From: Ampullaceana balthica
Taxonomy: Eukaryota > Mollusca > Gastropoda > Lymnaeidae
Length of the DNA stretch: 64,000 bases
Assembly: GCA_944989445.1 (NCBI GenBank)
Contig: CALYLW010000333.1
Location: forward strand, 491,347-555,346
Direction of reading: 5' to 3'
The notes under the pieces were generated by a model that had not been told where the DNA came from, made no database searches, and was given only the letters and a program-made list of their open reading frames with translations. This document shows positions 54,481-64,000 of the stretch, one piece after another. The position numbers were made by a program, and so were the translations under genes. Positions within the stretch are counted from its first letter, which is position 1, and the number at the start of each line of letters is the position of its first letter.

Positions 54481-55069
54481 TACTTCAGGGGTGTCAAAAG
54501 TCCGGCCCGCGGGCCAAATGCGACCCGCGCTTAAATTTTAATTGGCCGTTTGCCTCATCCTATATAATAAAAGGCAAGTTTCTGTCCGTTCTATCCGGTC
54601 ATCTATAGCGATTGGTCCCTCAAAGACATATGACTCCTACAGCCAATCATATTGAACACTTTTACGCGGACGTTCAAAACGAGTTATTTTTGGTGCAGTA
54701 TTTCTTCCAAGACTTTATTTTGAGTTATGCGAGTTGGCATTTATAGTCATTTATAGCTCTGTTTTTACGAGTTATTTATTTTAACTATAATGAATAGTAT
54801 TTTTGACGTGATGCACATGTATGCCGATCGAGACGGCTGTTGGGGGGGGGGAGAGAGAGAGTTACAACAACATGCCACCGAACAGTGGCGGAACGTCCTT
54901 AGACGGGCTTTGTTGCTCGTCTTAAATAATTAACCAACTCAATGATGTTTTCTCTAAAGACAAAACTATATTTATTGGAAAAGCCAAAAACTACAAGATT
55001 TTTTGAAGCCAAAATATGATGTTAAAAGATGGCAAAAATCAATTACGTTTTATTTTTTTTAATAACAGA
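54481..55069. other. Block copy 2 sequence with a hAT-like GC motif
   Basis: GTCCGGCCCGCGGGCCAAAT is a hAT subterminal motif also present in copy 1 (26750). Except for the Helitron-like insertion (54558-54916) the sequence follows 26735-26915. No gene. Confidence 0.45.
54558..54916 (+). mobile_element. Helitron-like insertion, 359 bp
   Basis: Block copy 1 (26795-26810, CATCGTCTTAAATAATTAAC) is uninterrupted, so the insertion starts TCCTATATAATAAAAGGC after an A and ends before a T. The start resembles that of the Helitron at 44648. The 3' end (GTCCTTAGACGGGC with a small hairpin, then TTTGTTGC) does not show CTRR, so the class is uncertain. Confidence 0.65.
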
Positions 55070-55267
55070 CAGTGGCGTCACTAGTGGGGTGCGTTGGGGC
55101 GGACCGCCCCCGGTGACACCATCAGGGGAGTGACACCAAACTGTAAAATTATGTATGTTCCCGTTATTTGGCACTGGAAAACTCGGAGGAGTTCTATGGG
55201 TTAAGTCGTGAGGGGGTGACACCATGAGCTACCGCCCCTGGTGACGCCAGCCCTAGTGACGCCTCTG
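55070..55267. mobile_element. hAT MITE (CAGTGGCGTCACTAG family) in block copy 2
   Basis: 198 bp, ends CAGTGGCGTCACTAG and CTAGTGACGCCTCTG. Flanks ATAACAGA (55062-55069) and ATAATAGA (55268-55275) differ by one base. It is a deletion derivative of the element at 38797-41864. Confidence 0.9.
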
Positions 55268-55275
55268 ATAATAGA

Positions 55276-55780
55276 GTATGTATAACAAAAAGCGCATGAA
55301 TCTATGTGGTATTTTGTGAACTAAAAATGATGACGTTAGAAGGCAAAAATAGATGTCGTATTAGTTTTATTTTTATTTTACCCACTCAGACAATAAAATG
55401 AAAGTATCGTCGGAGTATTTTTCAAATTTTAAAACAATTTGTTCTCATCTAAATTTTTCCACCCAACATTTTCGTCTCTAGTTATACTCCAGAACATTTC
55501 ATTTTTTGCAAGGTCCGTCAAAGAAAACGAAACTTTTTATTTCATAACTTTGGTAGCCTTTTATTTATCCACTTTGTCTAAATTTCTAATGACGGTATAA
55601 GACATTTTTAAGTCTCGAAATTTCGCGATGATGTTGTCGAATTCAAATAAATATGACTGTTGCAAATAAAATAAAAAATAATAATCCAAACATTGAAAAA
55701 GCCCGTACACAGTCTCAACGCATATCATTTTTGCTAATTATCGTAATACGGCCATGCATATTTTTACTTCTTGGAATATG
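55276..55780. other. Block copy 2 non-coding sequence
   Basis: Follows 31210-32335 of copy 1 but lacks the Harbinger-like MITE and the CAAA-tailed SINE, and so gives their empty sites. No gene. Confidence 0.6.
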
Positions 55781-56050
55781 ACAGAAATAAATAAGGGCAG
55801 ACTGCTCTGGGCAGGAAACCTAGAAAGAATGTCAAATGATAGAGGAGTAAAGAGGGTACACCACCAAAACCCCAGAGGAAAACGGCTCAAGGGGAGACCT
55901 ATGCTTAGATGGATGTATGACGCAGAGAAAGATCTACAACAACTGGGCATCCAATAATGGAGAAGAAAGGCGTTGATAAAAACTGAGTGGAAGGAGGTCG
56001 TGAGGCAGGCCCAAGCCCTACATGGGCTGTAGCGCCACAGGGATAGGATA
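55781..56050 (+). mobile_element. 3' end of a third LINE family with GGATA tail
   Basis: Translation gives RLLWAGNLERM, GKRLKGRPMLRWMYDAEKDL and WKEVVRQAQALHGL, the typical C-terminus of RTE/BovB-like and related LINEs (GRPxxRWxDxVExDL). The tail is GGATAGGATAGG. Flanks GGAATATG (55773-55780) and GGAAATGG (56051-56058) are a decayed TSD. Copy 1 is empty here (GGAATATGGCGCCC). Confidence 0.85.
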
Positions 56051-56097
56051 GGAAATGGCCACCTTTTCAAAAATGTTTGGACATCGACGCTCGAAGT

Positions 56098-56310
56098 CAG
56101 GGGTCTGTCTCCAAACTACGGCCCACGGGCCAGATGCGGCCCGCGGGCCATATGCGGCCCGTGGGGTCCTCTCATCCGGCCCCCGGAGACCTTTTAATCT
56201 TTATTAACTCTTTTTACCTATAGTTTACCGCAAAATTGTGTGTAGTTAGCCCCCAAGCTGCTGTTTGACAGTTAATGTGGCCCTCCGGCAGAAAAGTTTG
56301 GAGGCCCCTG
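56098..56310. mobile_element. hAT MITE, 213 bp
   Basis: Starts CAGGGGTCTGTCTCCAAACT and ends AAAGTTTGGAGGCCCCTG. Flanks CTCGAAGT (56090-56097) and CTCTAAGT (56311-56318). The interior has the GCGGCCCGCGGGCC motif of hAT ends. Copy 1 (about 32345) lacks it. Confidence 0.9.
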
Positions 56311-56329
56311 CTCTAAGTTATATTTTATC

Positions 56330-56410
56330 AGTAGCCATAGATGGTGTTCTGGCGATGCCAGGGTGCTACAGGGATGTTCTTGCATATATAAAAAAGCTCT
56401 GCTTTTCAGT
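56330..56410 (+). pseudogene. hAT block copy 2, transposase tail fragment
   Basis: SVAIDGVLAMPGCYRDVLAY continues the dead ZBED5/SCAND3-type transposase (DGAPSMTGRYRGF in the family). Matches 32376-32435. Confidence 0.75.
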
Positions 56411-56421
56411 GTACACTATAT

Positions 56422-56704
56422 CAGGTTTTCTCAAAGTGGTGGTCCGTTAGCCATCCGCTGCCGGTCCGCACAAGATATCAAAATAGGACAGAAAAATATA
56501 ATTATTATCACTTATTTGCTACCATTAATACTAATAATATAGAATATGTCAATTTTTCGTTAAAAAGCACATAAAATGAAACTAATAAAATAAAATAAAT
56601 TACAATTCGCTACCACGTCATTACAGTGAAAATAGTGCACTGGTCCATGGTGCAATGTAAAAATTCCTACCAATTCACCATACTAAAATGTTTGAGAAGC
56701 GCTG
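56422..56704. mobile_element. hAT MITE, orthologous to 32473-32942
   Basis: CAGGTTTTCTCAAAGTGG to TTTGAGAAGCGCTG, with flanks CACTATAT (56414-56421) and CACCATAT (56705-56712). It has no nested element. Confidence 0.88.
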
Positions 56705-56754
56705 CACCATATCATCCATCGTCAACATAATTTTGCCAAAAATTTAAGTACGCT

Positions 56755-57090
56755 AAAAATGACGAGGGGGAGCGGGGTGTTACAGATCTGTGACATCACG
56801 TAAAAATGCACAACTTTAAATAAAAGTTCAACTAAAATATTTGATTGCTTACAATTTATTTAATGACGTTTTAAATGGATTCAGGCGTTTTATGATATTA
56901 GAGTGAAGCTTTGCACTGAATACATACTAATATGACATATAAGTGATTTGAAATATGATAATTTTTTTTAAAAAGGAAATACGACTTTTATTTGGAATCT
57001 TTGTGACGTCATGTTGTAGTGGTGTCTGACTTTTTTTGACTACCTGTGATGAGTGGGGATGGGCCGTGAAACATTGGCGGCTGGCCCCTA
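56755..57090. mobile_element. Old Harbinger-like MITE upstream of promoter 3
   Basis: Matches the split remnant at 32980-34290: GACGAGGG, TTTGATTGCTTACAATTTAT and TTTGTGACGTCATG. A TGACGTCA (57004-57011) lies about 440 bp before the unit 3 TATA box. The ends are eroded. Confidence 0.6.
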
Positions 57091-57189
57091 AGACAACAAC
57101 AAAATCTTTACGACTATAAAGATAAAATAAACACGCATTTTGACACCAATTTTTAAAAATGAAATTATTAAAAAAATCACTACCCGTAT

Positions 57190-57503
57190 GTGCCACGCCT
57201 CTCCTAGCCCTTCCTCACCCCCCCCCCTAGGTAAGTCCTGTCTATTAATTGGAGCAGCGTGTTACCTTGCTGACTATTCCCACAATAATAACCTACCCCC
57301 CCCCCTTAACCACACCCTCACAAAGGAGACATTTCTAACAATGGCAGACCAGGATGCGGCATGACCTATTTAATCAGGATCTACCCTGGTTTGAAGGCGG
57401 TGTGACATTTACGCACGTACGATGTTTTCATCAGCTGTTGGTGTCGATATATACTGGTACGGACTTAAATGTTATAAACACTCAAGACCAACAACGCAAG
57501 AAG
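57190..57503 (+). promoter_or_regulatory. Receptor unit 3: promoter and short 5' exon
   Basis: Third copy of the promoter block. TATA box ATATATAC at 57447-57454, CAACAACGCAAGAAG, then donor GTAATA at 57504. It implies a third receptor gene whose coding exon would lie beyond 64000, or a promoter without a gene. Confidence 0.6.
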
Positions 57504-58675
57504 GTAATAATAGATTTATTATTTACTTCTATTAGATATTAGGTTGAAAAGTGAGAAATAACATTGATATTTGTTTAAACGGCTTGGTATATGATTGCTC
57601 TTTTTGGCCCTGGATTTCACCGCAGCTAAGTTGTAATTTCATTTTACAAATTTTTCTTTTAATTAAAAAAAAATTCTTTTCTATTTGTTGAAGAAGGCTT
57701 TTTTTTTCCCCCGAAAATTTCGTGGTTGAGTAACGTCTTATAAGGCTCATAAATACCTTGTTTTTGTGACATATCCACTATCTATAAGCCTGATTGCAGT
57801 CTCCTCCATATATTGTTGGTATAGAACAGTCTTATTTAAACCTGTACTTGAGTACGTTCAGATTGAACAGATGTTAATAACAGAGCCGCAAATACCCTGG
57901 TTAAATGCGTTAAGACGGCCCTGGTTAATAACTGTAAATAACTGGTTGCGTTAAATTACAGTTTAGTTTTGGATATCAATACTTTGACCTCATAAGATGG
58001 GCTTTTTTACGGCTGTTGCCAGTCTTTTTGACATTTGTAACTCGTATTTTGGGGTATTTGGAATTTGCTGTCAGCGCATCTGTTAAAGTTCTCGTTTTTC
58101 TGCAGAGTTCTTCATTTAACCAATTCAAGAAGAAGAGAGCCATTTAAGTTAACACAATTTTCACTTTTTAAACTTAAGAAAAAATCCGTCCATCAGTTTT
58201 CATGTTTGATTGTTTCGGCTCATGATTTAAAATACTGGTCTCATGATGTCATTCTGATGGTCTTAGGGGTTTTTTCCGGGGATTTCACCCTCGTTCCCTT
58301 TAAACGAATTACCGCGATTTATCTACTATCTCCATGTGATTCGAGTCCATTTTAAAATTAACATGTTTCTGCGATGAGTTATTCGGAGGTTGGCTGTAAA
58401 AAATTATTTTAAAAGAATACCAAGGATTATTTATTTTAAAAAAGCCTCTGATTACGGATATTTATTTTTAACTTGAAATAACAGATATACCCAATAAAAT
58501 TTAAATTTGATTGGAACTTCTTAGACTGCGTCAAATACTGTCGCTAAGAAAATCATAATTTCCTTAGATCTGATGCTAGAAGAGCTTGTTAAGACTAAGT
58601 TCTTTCAAAGACAATTTACTATTCCTCTGGGGAAAGTCAATGTTTTCTAATATTTTATATCAATTGAATGTGAAA

Positions 58676-58830
58676 TGGTGCAAGGAATGGAGATGTGGTG
58701 CGGGGCATGGAAATATGGTGCAGAGTATTGAAATATGGTGCAGGGTATTGAAATATGGTTCAGGCTATTGAAATATAGTGCGTGGTATTGAGATATAGTG
58801 CATGGTACTAAGATGTGGTGCATGTTATTG
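58676..58830 (+). repeat. 22-bp minisatellite specific to unit 3
   Basis: About seven units of GAAATATGGTGCAGGGTATT and two more bases. Unit 1 has a single GAAATGGTGCAGGGTATTG at 1732-1750, so the array grew in unit 3 from one copy. Confidence 0.9.
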
Positions 58831-58968
58831 ACAACGTGTTTATCAGTTTTGCTCTTTTCTATATACCCTGTTTTTAAAAATATGAATATCCAGAACTTAA
58901 CGTTGCAGCATTCATTAAATACTTAATGTAGTGACAGTCCATGGACAATATACCTGTATGCTGAGCCG

Positions 58969-59030
58969 CAGATTCGTCACTAGAGAGGTGCTAGGGGTGC
59001 GAACCACACCGAGTTAATGGTCACTTCCCC
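58969..59030. mobile_element. Eroded hAT MITE in unit 3, orthologous to 1894-2074
   Basis: GCTGAGCCG followed by CAGATTCGTCACTAGAG has the same flank and start as in units 1 and 2. The rest of the element is deleted. Confidence 0.65.
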
Positions 59031-59429
59031 TGGAAAGGTGGGAAATTGCTAGGCAATTCCACGAGGAGACTTATAAGATCAATAGGCTCAGGGCCCAGGG
59101 CTTTTGGCGCCATTTCATATTTAGGATATTAAATGCCTTTTTTTTCTTCTAGCTTTCGATTAACTTAAGTTTGCTATTTTTCACTATAATCGGGTGAAAC
59201 TTTGAGTTCACCGCACCGGGTAACACCCATCCTTGGCCACGCCACTGTAACCATTGATTTCACTCTCAACCAATCGTTTGTTCACAACGAACTTACATAT
59301 AAGCTGGCTATAGAGTACAAATATGATTAGTGAGACGCATGTAGCTGCCAACAATTTTGGATAATGTTCTTGAACCGTGGAACCAGTTTACTGGTTGTGA
59401 TTCACATGACCGCATTCAAATTGCCATCA

Positions 59430-60523
59430 GGCATCATCGCTCTTTTCTAAGACTTTTTTTTATTTTCATGCAAGAAAAAGCTTGCTGACAGATGTATATG
59501 GGACCCAAATTGTGACAACAGTTTGGCAGCAAAGTTTTTTTTAATGCGGAAGTCCTGCTTCTAGCAAATATCCATAAAACTTCAGCTGAAAAACTGGACT
59601 GAGCCTTGTCCTTGTCAGCAGTTTCACCAGAAATGGTTTTCTGTTTCAGCAAAGGGAAATTGCAAAACCTGTCTTCAACTGCTTGCCTGGGGAGCAGGGA
59701 GAGCTTTGCCTGAAATTATTTAACATGCACATACTTTTCATGTGAATACGAGTTATTGCCCTGCAGTTTTACATTCAGTCATATTCAACTTTTCCATAAT
59801 GTCAATTGAAAACATAAAGTCTGACTTCAACTCTTCATTAACAATGGTAGTAACAAAGTCAAAAAACAAAACTTTTATTCTCCAGGATCATAATTATTTC
59901 TTCATTGAGATCACACACTCGCCTCGATATCTTGCCCACGCTCAGCCAGCTGACACTGCTGTAGTAGATATATTGAAAGCAGCTTTACGGAGACTTTCCT
60001 GGTGGATGACAATGTATCGTTAGTTACACTTGCTATCTTGTTCCACACCAGAACAGTTCTTTCGACACAGTTCTAAACAGCATTGAATAAATCCTGGGCC
60101 TGTAGTTGTGTCTTTGAGTGGCTCAACGCTAAGTAATTCGCCATTAAGCTCAAAACGAGTGTTTATTCCCCGTAAAAATACCAATTGTGATGTGTCCTGT
60201 ACACCGGTACTTTCGTCGAACGCAAAAGAGTACAACAAAAAGTCTTTGCTTGCATCTCGAAGTTGGTGCATCAAATTTTCACTAATCTTTTCAACACGCC
60301 TGACTACAGTTCTCCTTGGTAAAGAAGTGCTATAAAATTTTGTCTTCTGTTCTAAACACATAATGCTTGCTGCATCTGTCTGTATTAGAGACTGGTTGGT
60401 GAAAACAATTTGCTGCTTCTTTAAATTATTAGCCAACTCCTGACAATTCCTTTTTCTCTCTTCGTTCGTTAAATTGTGCACGAAATCCAAATGTTTTTTG
60501 GTGGTGTCTTTTAAAGTTGTACA
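59430..60523 (-). pseudogene. GTF2IRD2-like hAT transposase, main part
   Basis: Minus-strand text includes NLTNEERKRNCQELANNLKK, RRTVVRRVEKISENLMHQL, FAFDESTGVQDTSQLVFLRG and ELLSVEPLKDTTTG, which is the DEST-containing core of GTF2IRD2/FAM200-type hAT transposases. Near 59460-59500 YICQQAFSCMKIKKSLRK is the C-terminal dimerisation motif. Several frameshifts and stops break it. The N-terminus continues at 62290-62465 on the other side of an inserted LINE. Confidence 0.87.
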
Positions 60524-62285
60524 CCTTATCTTATCTTATCTGTTTACAGACGCTCCTTCTATACAGAAGATTATTGCGTCCTACGCTTATCTATGGTTTG
60601 TGTTTAGTCCTGCATTTTTATTAGAGATTTAAATGTTGATAAAGTGTTGGTTTTCCTGGATTCTTCAGGCAACCCATTCCACGCCCGAATTCCGGACGGG
60701 AAGAAGGAAAACTTGTATGTGTTTGTTCTTGCATACGGAATAAGAAAGGTGTTTTTATCCTTATGTCTATCTGAGGGTTGTATTAAGTTATCTTTGTGTT
60801 GTATTTCTAAATTAGAATTAATTGCTTTATGTATGATTACTACTTTGCTCTTGGTTCTTCTATCCTCTAGTGTTTCAAGGTTTAATGATTTAACTAATGG
60901 TGTTATTCTTGTCAGTTTCGAATATTCTCCAGTAATGAATCTGGCGGCTCTTTTTTGAATTTGTTCTAGTTTATCAATGTTTTCTGGTGGATGGGTCCCA
61001 TACAGAAGATGCATATTCTAGTACAGGTCTCACCAAAGTGAGGTAGCATTTTAGTTTTATATCTCTATTACATTTGTTAAAGTTCCTTTTTATAAAGCCT
61101 AAGGTTTTGTTTGATTTTTTAATAACTTCATTGACATGGGGATTCCATGATAGTTTCTCATTTATTAAGACTCCTAAGTATTTTGCATCTTTAGTTTGGG
61201 TCAGTTCTTTTCCATGAATGTAATATTTTGAATTTATTTGTTTCTTTTTCTTTGTTACTCTTAACAGTTGACACTTTTCTGGGTGGAAAGACATACTCCA
61301 GTTAGTTTCCCATTTTATCAATTCATCTAAGTCTTTTTGTAAAATTTTGCTATCTTGTTCTGATTTAATTGTTCTATAGATTATACAATCATCAGCAAAT
61401 AACCTAACTTTTAGTACCTGTTGAGATGTTGTTGGGTAAATCATTTATATAAATTAAAAAGAGAAAGGGACCTAGCACAGTTCCTTGTGGAACTCCTGAG
61501 TTAACCTTTATTGGTGCAGATTTAGATCCATTAATTATTACAGTTTGCTCCCTGCCCAAAAGGAAGTCTTGGATCCAGTGATGTAAGGAACCTGAGATTC
61601 CAAAGTAGTTAAGTTTTTTAAGTAAACTAAGGTGGTGAACTTTGTCAAATGCTTTTGAGAAGTCTAGTAATATTGATGTCCATTTGATCATTTTTGTCTA
61701 AGCCTTTTGATAGTTCATCTATTAAACCTATTAATTGTGTTTCACATGATCTGTTTTTTCTAAAGCCGTGTTGATGTGGGCATAGGGCATTATATTTGTC
61801 AAGGTGGTTAACTATTCTACTATATGTTATGTGTTCTAGTAATTTACAGGTGATACTAGTAAGTGATACAGGCCTGTAATTTCCAGGGTCTGATTTATCC
61901 CCTTTCTTAAAGAGTGGAGTTACGTTAGCTAATTTCCAATCCTTGGGCACTTTACCCTGGTTTAGAGAGGCTTGAAAGAGAACTACAAGGATTGGGGACA
62001 GTTCATTGCGTAGTTCTTTTAATAATCTTGCAGGCAAATCATCTGGGCCAGTAGCTTTGTTTATTTTTAAGTTTTTTAGGAGTGAATGTATACCTATCTC
62101 ATCTACAGTTATGTTACCTATTTCCTCCATTTTATTTAAATTTATTAAAACGTCCTTGTCGCCTGAGGCAGAAAAAGCTGATGCAAAATATGTGTTAAGG
62201 ATATTAGCTTTAGTTTCATTATCATTATAGGTTTTATTATTTGAGCCTTTTAGTGTGGCTATTCCTGAAGGTTCCATTTTTTTTT
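60524..62285 (-). mobile_element. 5'-truncated LINE, probable partner of the SINE
   Basis: A reverse transcriptase in four frames: 62277-61645 (FRKNRSCETQ), 61691-61404 (LLDFSKAFDKV and GVPQGTVLGPFLF), 61444-60974 (RLFADDC and KYLGVLI) and 61014-60604 (LEQIQKRAARFITGEYS). At least three frameshifts separate them, so it is dead. The style is that of CR1/jockey/I-group LINEs; I cannot settle the clade. The 3' end, GGACGCAATAATCTTCTGTA then TAGAAGGAGCGTCTGTAAAC and GATAA repeats, is the tail seen on the SINEs. It sits inside the zinc-finger region of a hAT transposase. Other copies: 46121-46426 and 23698-24215. Confidence 0.9.
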
Positions 62286-62776
62286 ATTTGATAAAGACCT
62301 TAAAGACGCTCACACATTCACGGCACATCAAGCAGACTGCTTTGCTTCCAACGCTCGTGAAGCAATATTTAGTGGTCCATTCGTCATTAAAAACACGACA
62401 TTCGTCCTCTATAATTCTTTTTTTTTGGCTGCACTCATGGTTGAATCAACGTCTATTCGCTTTTAAATTACAATTTTAATAAAACCTCCAATGCTTAAAT
62501 TGTAAACAAAAGCCACTTCCGGTTGAGCTTAAATGCAGTTTCGACAATGGATGTTTACAAATAATGACTAATGATTTATTCTGGAGCCATAAAACCGATT
62601 TAATATCCCTAGATTCGAATCAAATACTCGGAATACATTTTTTAACATATTGAAAAAAAATCTAAACAATGAAAATTAACATCGACATCAGATCGCAACA
62701 TGTACATGCCCACGGGCGCATGATATGCCTTGGCGGGCCGCATGTGGCCCGCGGGACGTAGTTTACCCACCACTAA
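62286..62776 (-). pseudogene. hAT transposase N-terminus and 5' end
   Basis: MSAAKK, then after a slip RIIEDECRVFNDEWTTKYCF, GSKAVCLMCRECVSVFKVF. This is the N-terminal zinc-finger text of GTF2IRD2-like hAT proteins (EWTxxYFF, xxCLxC). The finger is cut by the LINE. At 62735-62776 the minus strand begins TAGTGGTGGGTAAACTACG then CGCGGGCC, the hAT terminal motif. The opposite end (near 59300-59430) could not be found. Confidence 0.8.
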
Positions 62777-63350
62777 TTTAGTGAAAAAGCAACATACTTG
62801 ATATTGGAATCCATCTGTAATTAGGACCATTTTGATGAGAGGAACAAATAGAGAACAAAATATTTATAGAAATAGTTTTGAAGTATGTACTTTGATTTTT
62901 ATGGATTCATTAGACTTTCTTTCCTTCCCTTTAGTTCTATTAGCGTATTAAAAATACATGCGTTTTATTCTGAATGTAATCCCTTGATACGTTTGATCTA
63001 TAGCAATGAGAAATGTTTGTATGCAGGATTTTAAATTAAAGTAATACCCTTTTAGAACAGCATGTTAAGTTTCATTGCCCTATATATATTAAGTAAAATT
63101 ATCGCAGAATTAGAAATTTAAATTTTTCGTATGAAATTTTTACAATTTGTAAGTTGCATCTTAAGAGTAAGCTCATCACACAATTTGTTATATTATAACC
63201 CGGAGATCGAACTTAAATCGTTGAATATATTTACACACTTAAGTAATAATTATTGGCATATTCTCAACTACGTTATAAACCTTTTGAGGCAGTACACTCT
63301 CGCTACAAAAGTGCGGGTATTTTTCTAGTATATATATATATATATATTAG
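62777..63350. other. AT-rich intergenic stretch
   Basis: No gene, RNA or mobile element recognised. It ends with a short AT run (63330-63348). Confidence 0.4.
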
Positions 63351-64000
63351 GGCTGCGGAAATTAACTATTGATTTCTCGATTAATCGTAAAAAAGATATA
63401 TCGATTAAAATAATTGTAATCGATAAAAAATCGATTAAAATTAAAGAAAATACTTATATTTTTTTTAACATTTTATAAATAAATAAGTAATTATTAATAA
63501 TTAATAATAATTTGTATATTTTTTTACGTACAAATATCTCCCGCGTAAAATTATAATTTATTTTTTATTAATTTATGCGGACCGGCAGACGTCAACTAAA
63601 AAATGGCTGACAGAATCAGCGCAGTTAAATTTAAACATATAACTGGAAAGTTGAGCAAAAATTTTGTTTTTAAGCTAACTGCGGATGGCAAAGTCGAAGA
63701 TGGTGAAAAAGTTTACTGTGTTCACTGCCATAAACAATTCTCTTTTAAAGGATCAAATACATTATACAAACCAAACATCCAGTACAGTATCAGAAACTTC
63801 AAATGAGACAATCTAAAGCTATGTGAACGATAGTTCAACTCGGGTTGTTATATTGTCAATAAGACCCGCTCATCACTTGAACCAAGTAATGTCAATACAC
63901 TTGTCTGTTTGCGTTGTTGGTGAAAAGATGTCATATAAAGAAGACATTCCAGTGTTATTTCGATTTTCGACAAGTACGTTTAATAAATAATTCTTATGAC
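63350..64000 (+). mobile_element. 5' end of an Ac/hobo-type hAT with BED finger, cut by window end
   Basis: AGGGCTGCGGAAATTAAC with repeated ATCGATTAAAAT is the usual start of hAT elements of this kind. An ORF at 63603-63806 begins MADRISAVKFKHITGKLSKN and carries a BED-type finger start, VYCVHCHKQFSFKGSNT. It then diverges and meets a stop, so the His part of the finger is lost or frameshifted. The element continues past the window. Confidence 0.7.

Larger units (their letters stand above)
57504..59260 (+). other. Receptor unit 3: start of intron 1
   Basis: Follows the unit 1 intron (347-2450) closely without the SINE, and so gives its empty site near 57770-57800. It contains a 22-bp minisatellite and an eroded MITE (58969 on). 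No gene is seen here. Confidence 0.55.

Overview
The window is eukaryotic, non-coding-rich, AT-rich DNA, most like an invertebrate and probably a lophotrochozoan such as a gastropod mollusc. That is an inference from the transposon mix (tRNA-type SINEs, EN-RT LINEs ending in a C2H2-like finger, an OTU-bearing Helitron2/Helentron relative, many hAT families) and from an orphan rhodopsin-family receptor. No sequence search was possible. There are no bacterial operons, rRNA genes or CRISPR arrays.

The only likely host genes are copies of one tandemly duplicated receptor gene. Unit 1 has a TATA-type promoter and a tiny first exon (about 60-346), an intron of about 5.8 kb and a single-exon CDS (6259-7377). 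Unit 2 has its promoter and first exon at about 34310-34637 and its CDS at 37621-38781. Unit 3 shows its promoter and first exon at about 57190-57503 and part of its intron; its coding exon lies beyond the window or is lost. The promoters, donor and acceptor sites, introns and an intronic MITE are shared, so the units descend from one ancestor and differ mainly by later transposon insertions. Upstream of units 2 and 3 lies the same composite repeat block (25.9-34.3 kb and 49.86-57.15 kb), built on a decayed ZBED5/SCAND3-type hAT transposase. Comparing the two copies gives empty sites and target-site duplications (TSDs) for many nested insertions.

From 9.16 to 21.42 kb there is a tandem array of about 490-bp monomers interrupted by a 4.3-kb block with a broken Helentron-like gene (OTU protease, C2H2 fingers, Rep/HUH domain). 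In this gene the OTU catalytic cysteine codon is a TGA. From 26.9 to 31.2 kb a large inverted-repeat insertion carries a GGAT microsatellite and a second array related to the first. All these repeats share a hairpin core.

The rest is dense transposon strata: four or more hAT lineages with 8-bp TSDs, PIF/Harbinger-like MITEs with TAA TSDs, a Helitron placed exactly between A and T inside a hAT transposase, a Ty3/gypsy remnant, and an intact 1112-codon EN-RT LINE (50500-53838). A second LINE (60.5-62.3 kb) has the same 3' tail as the SINEs and is their probable mobilising partner. Several minisatellites (30-, 33-, 16-, 31-, 22- and 29-bp units) and long microsatellites fill the gaps.
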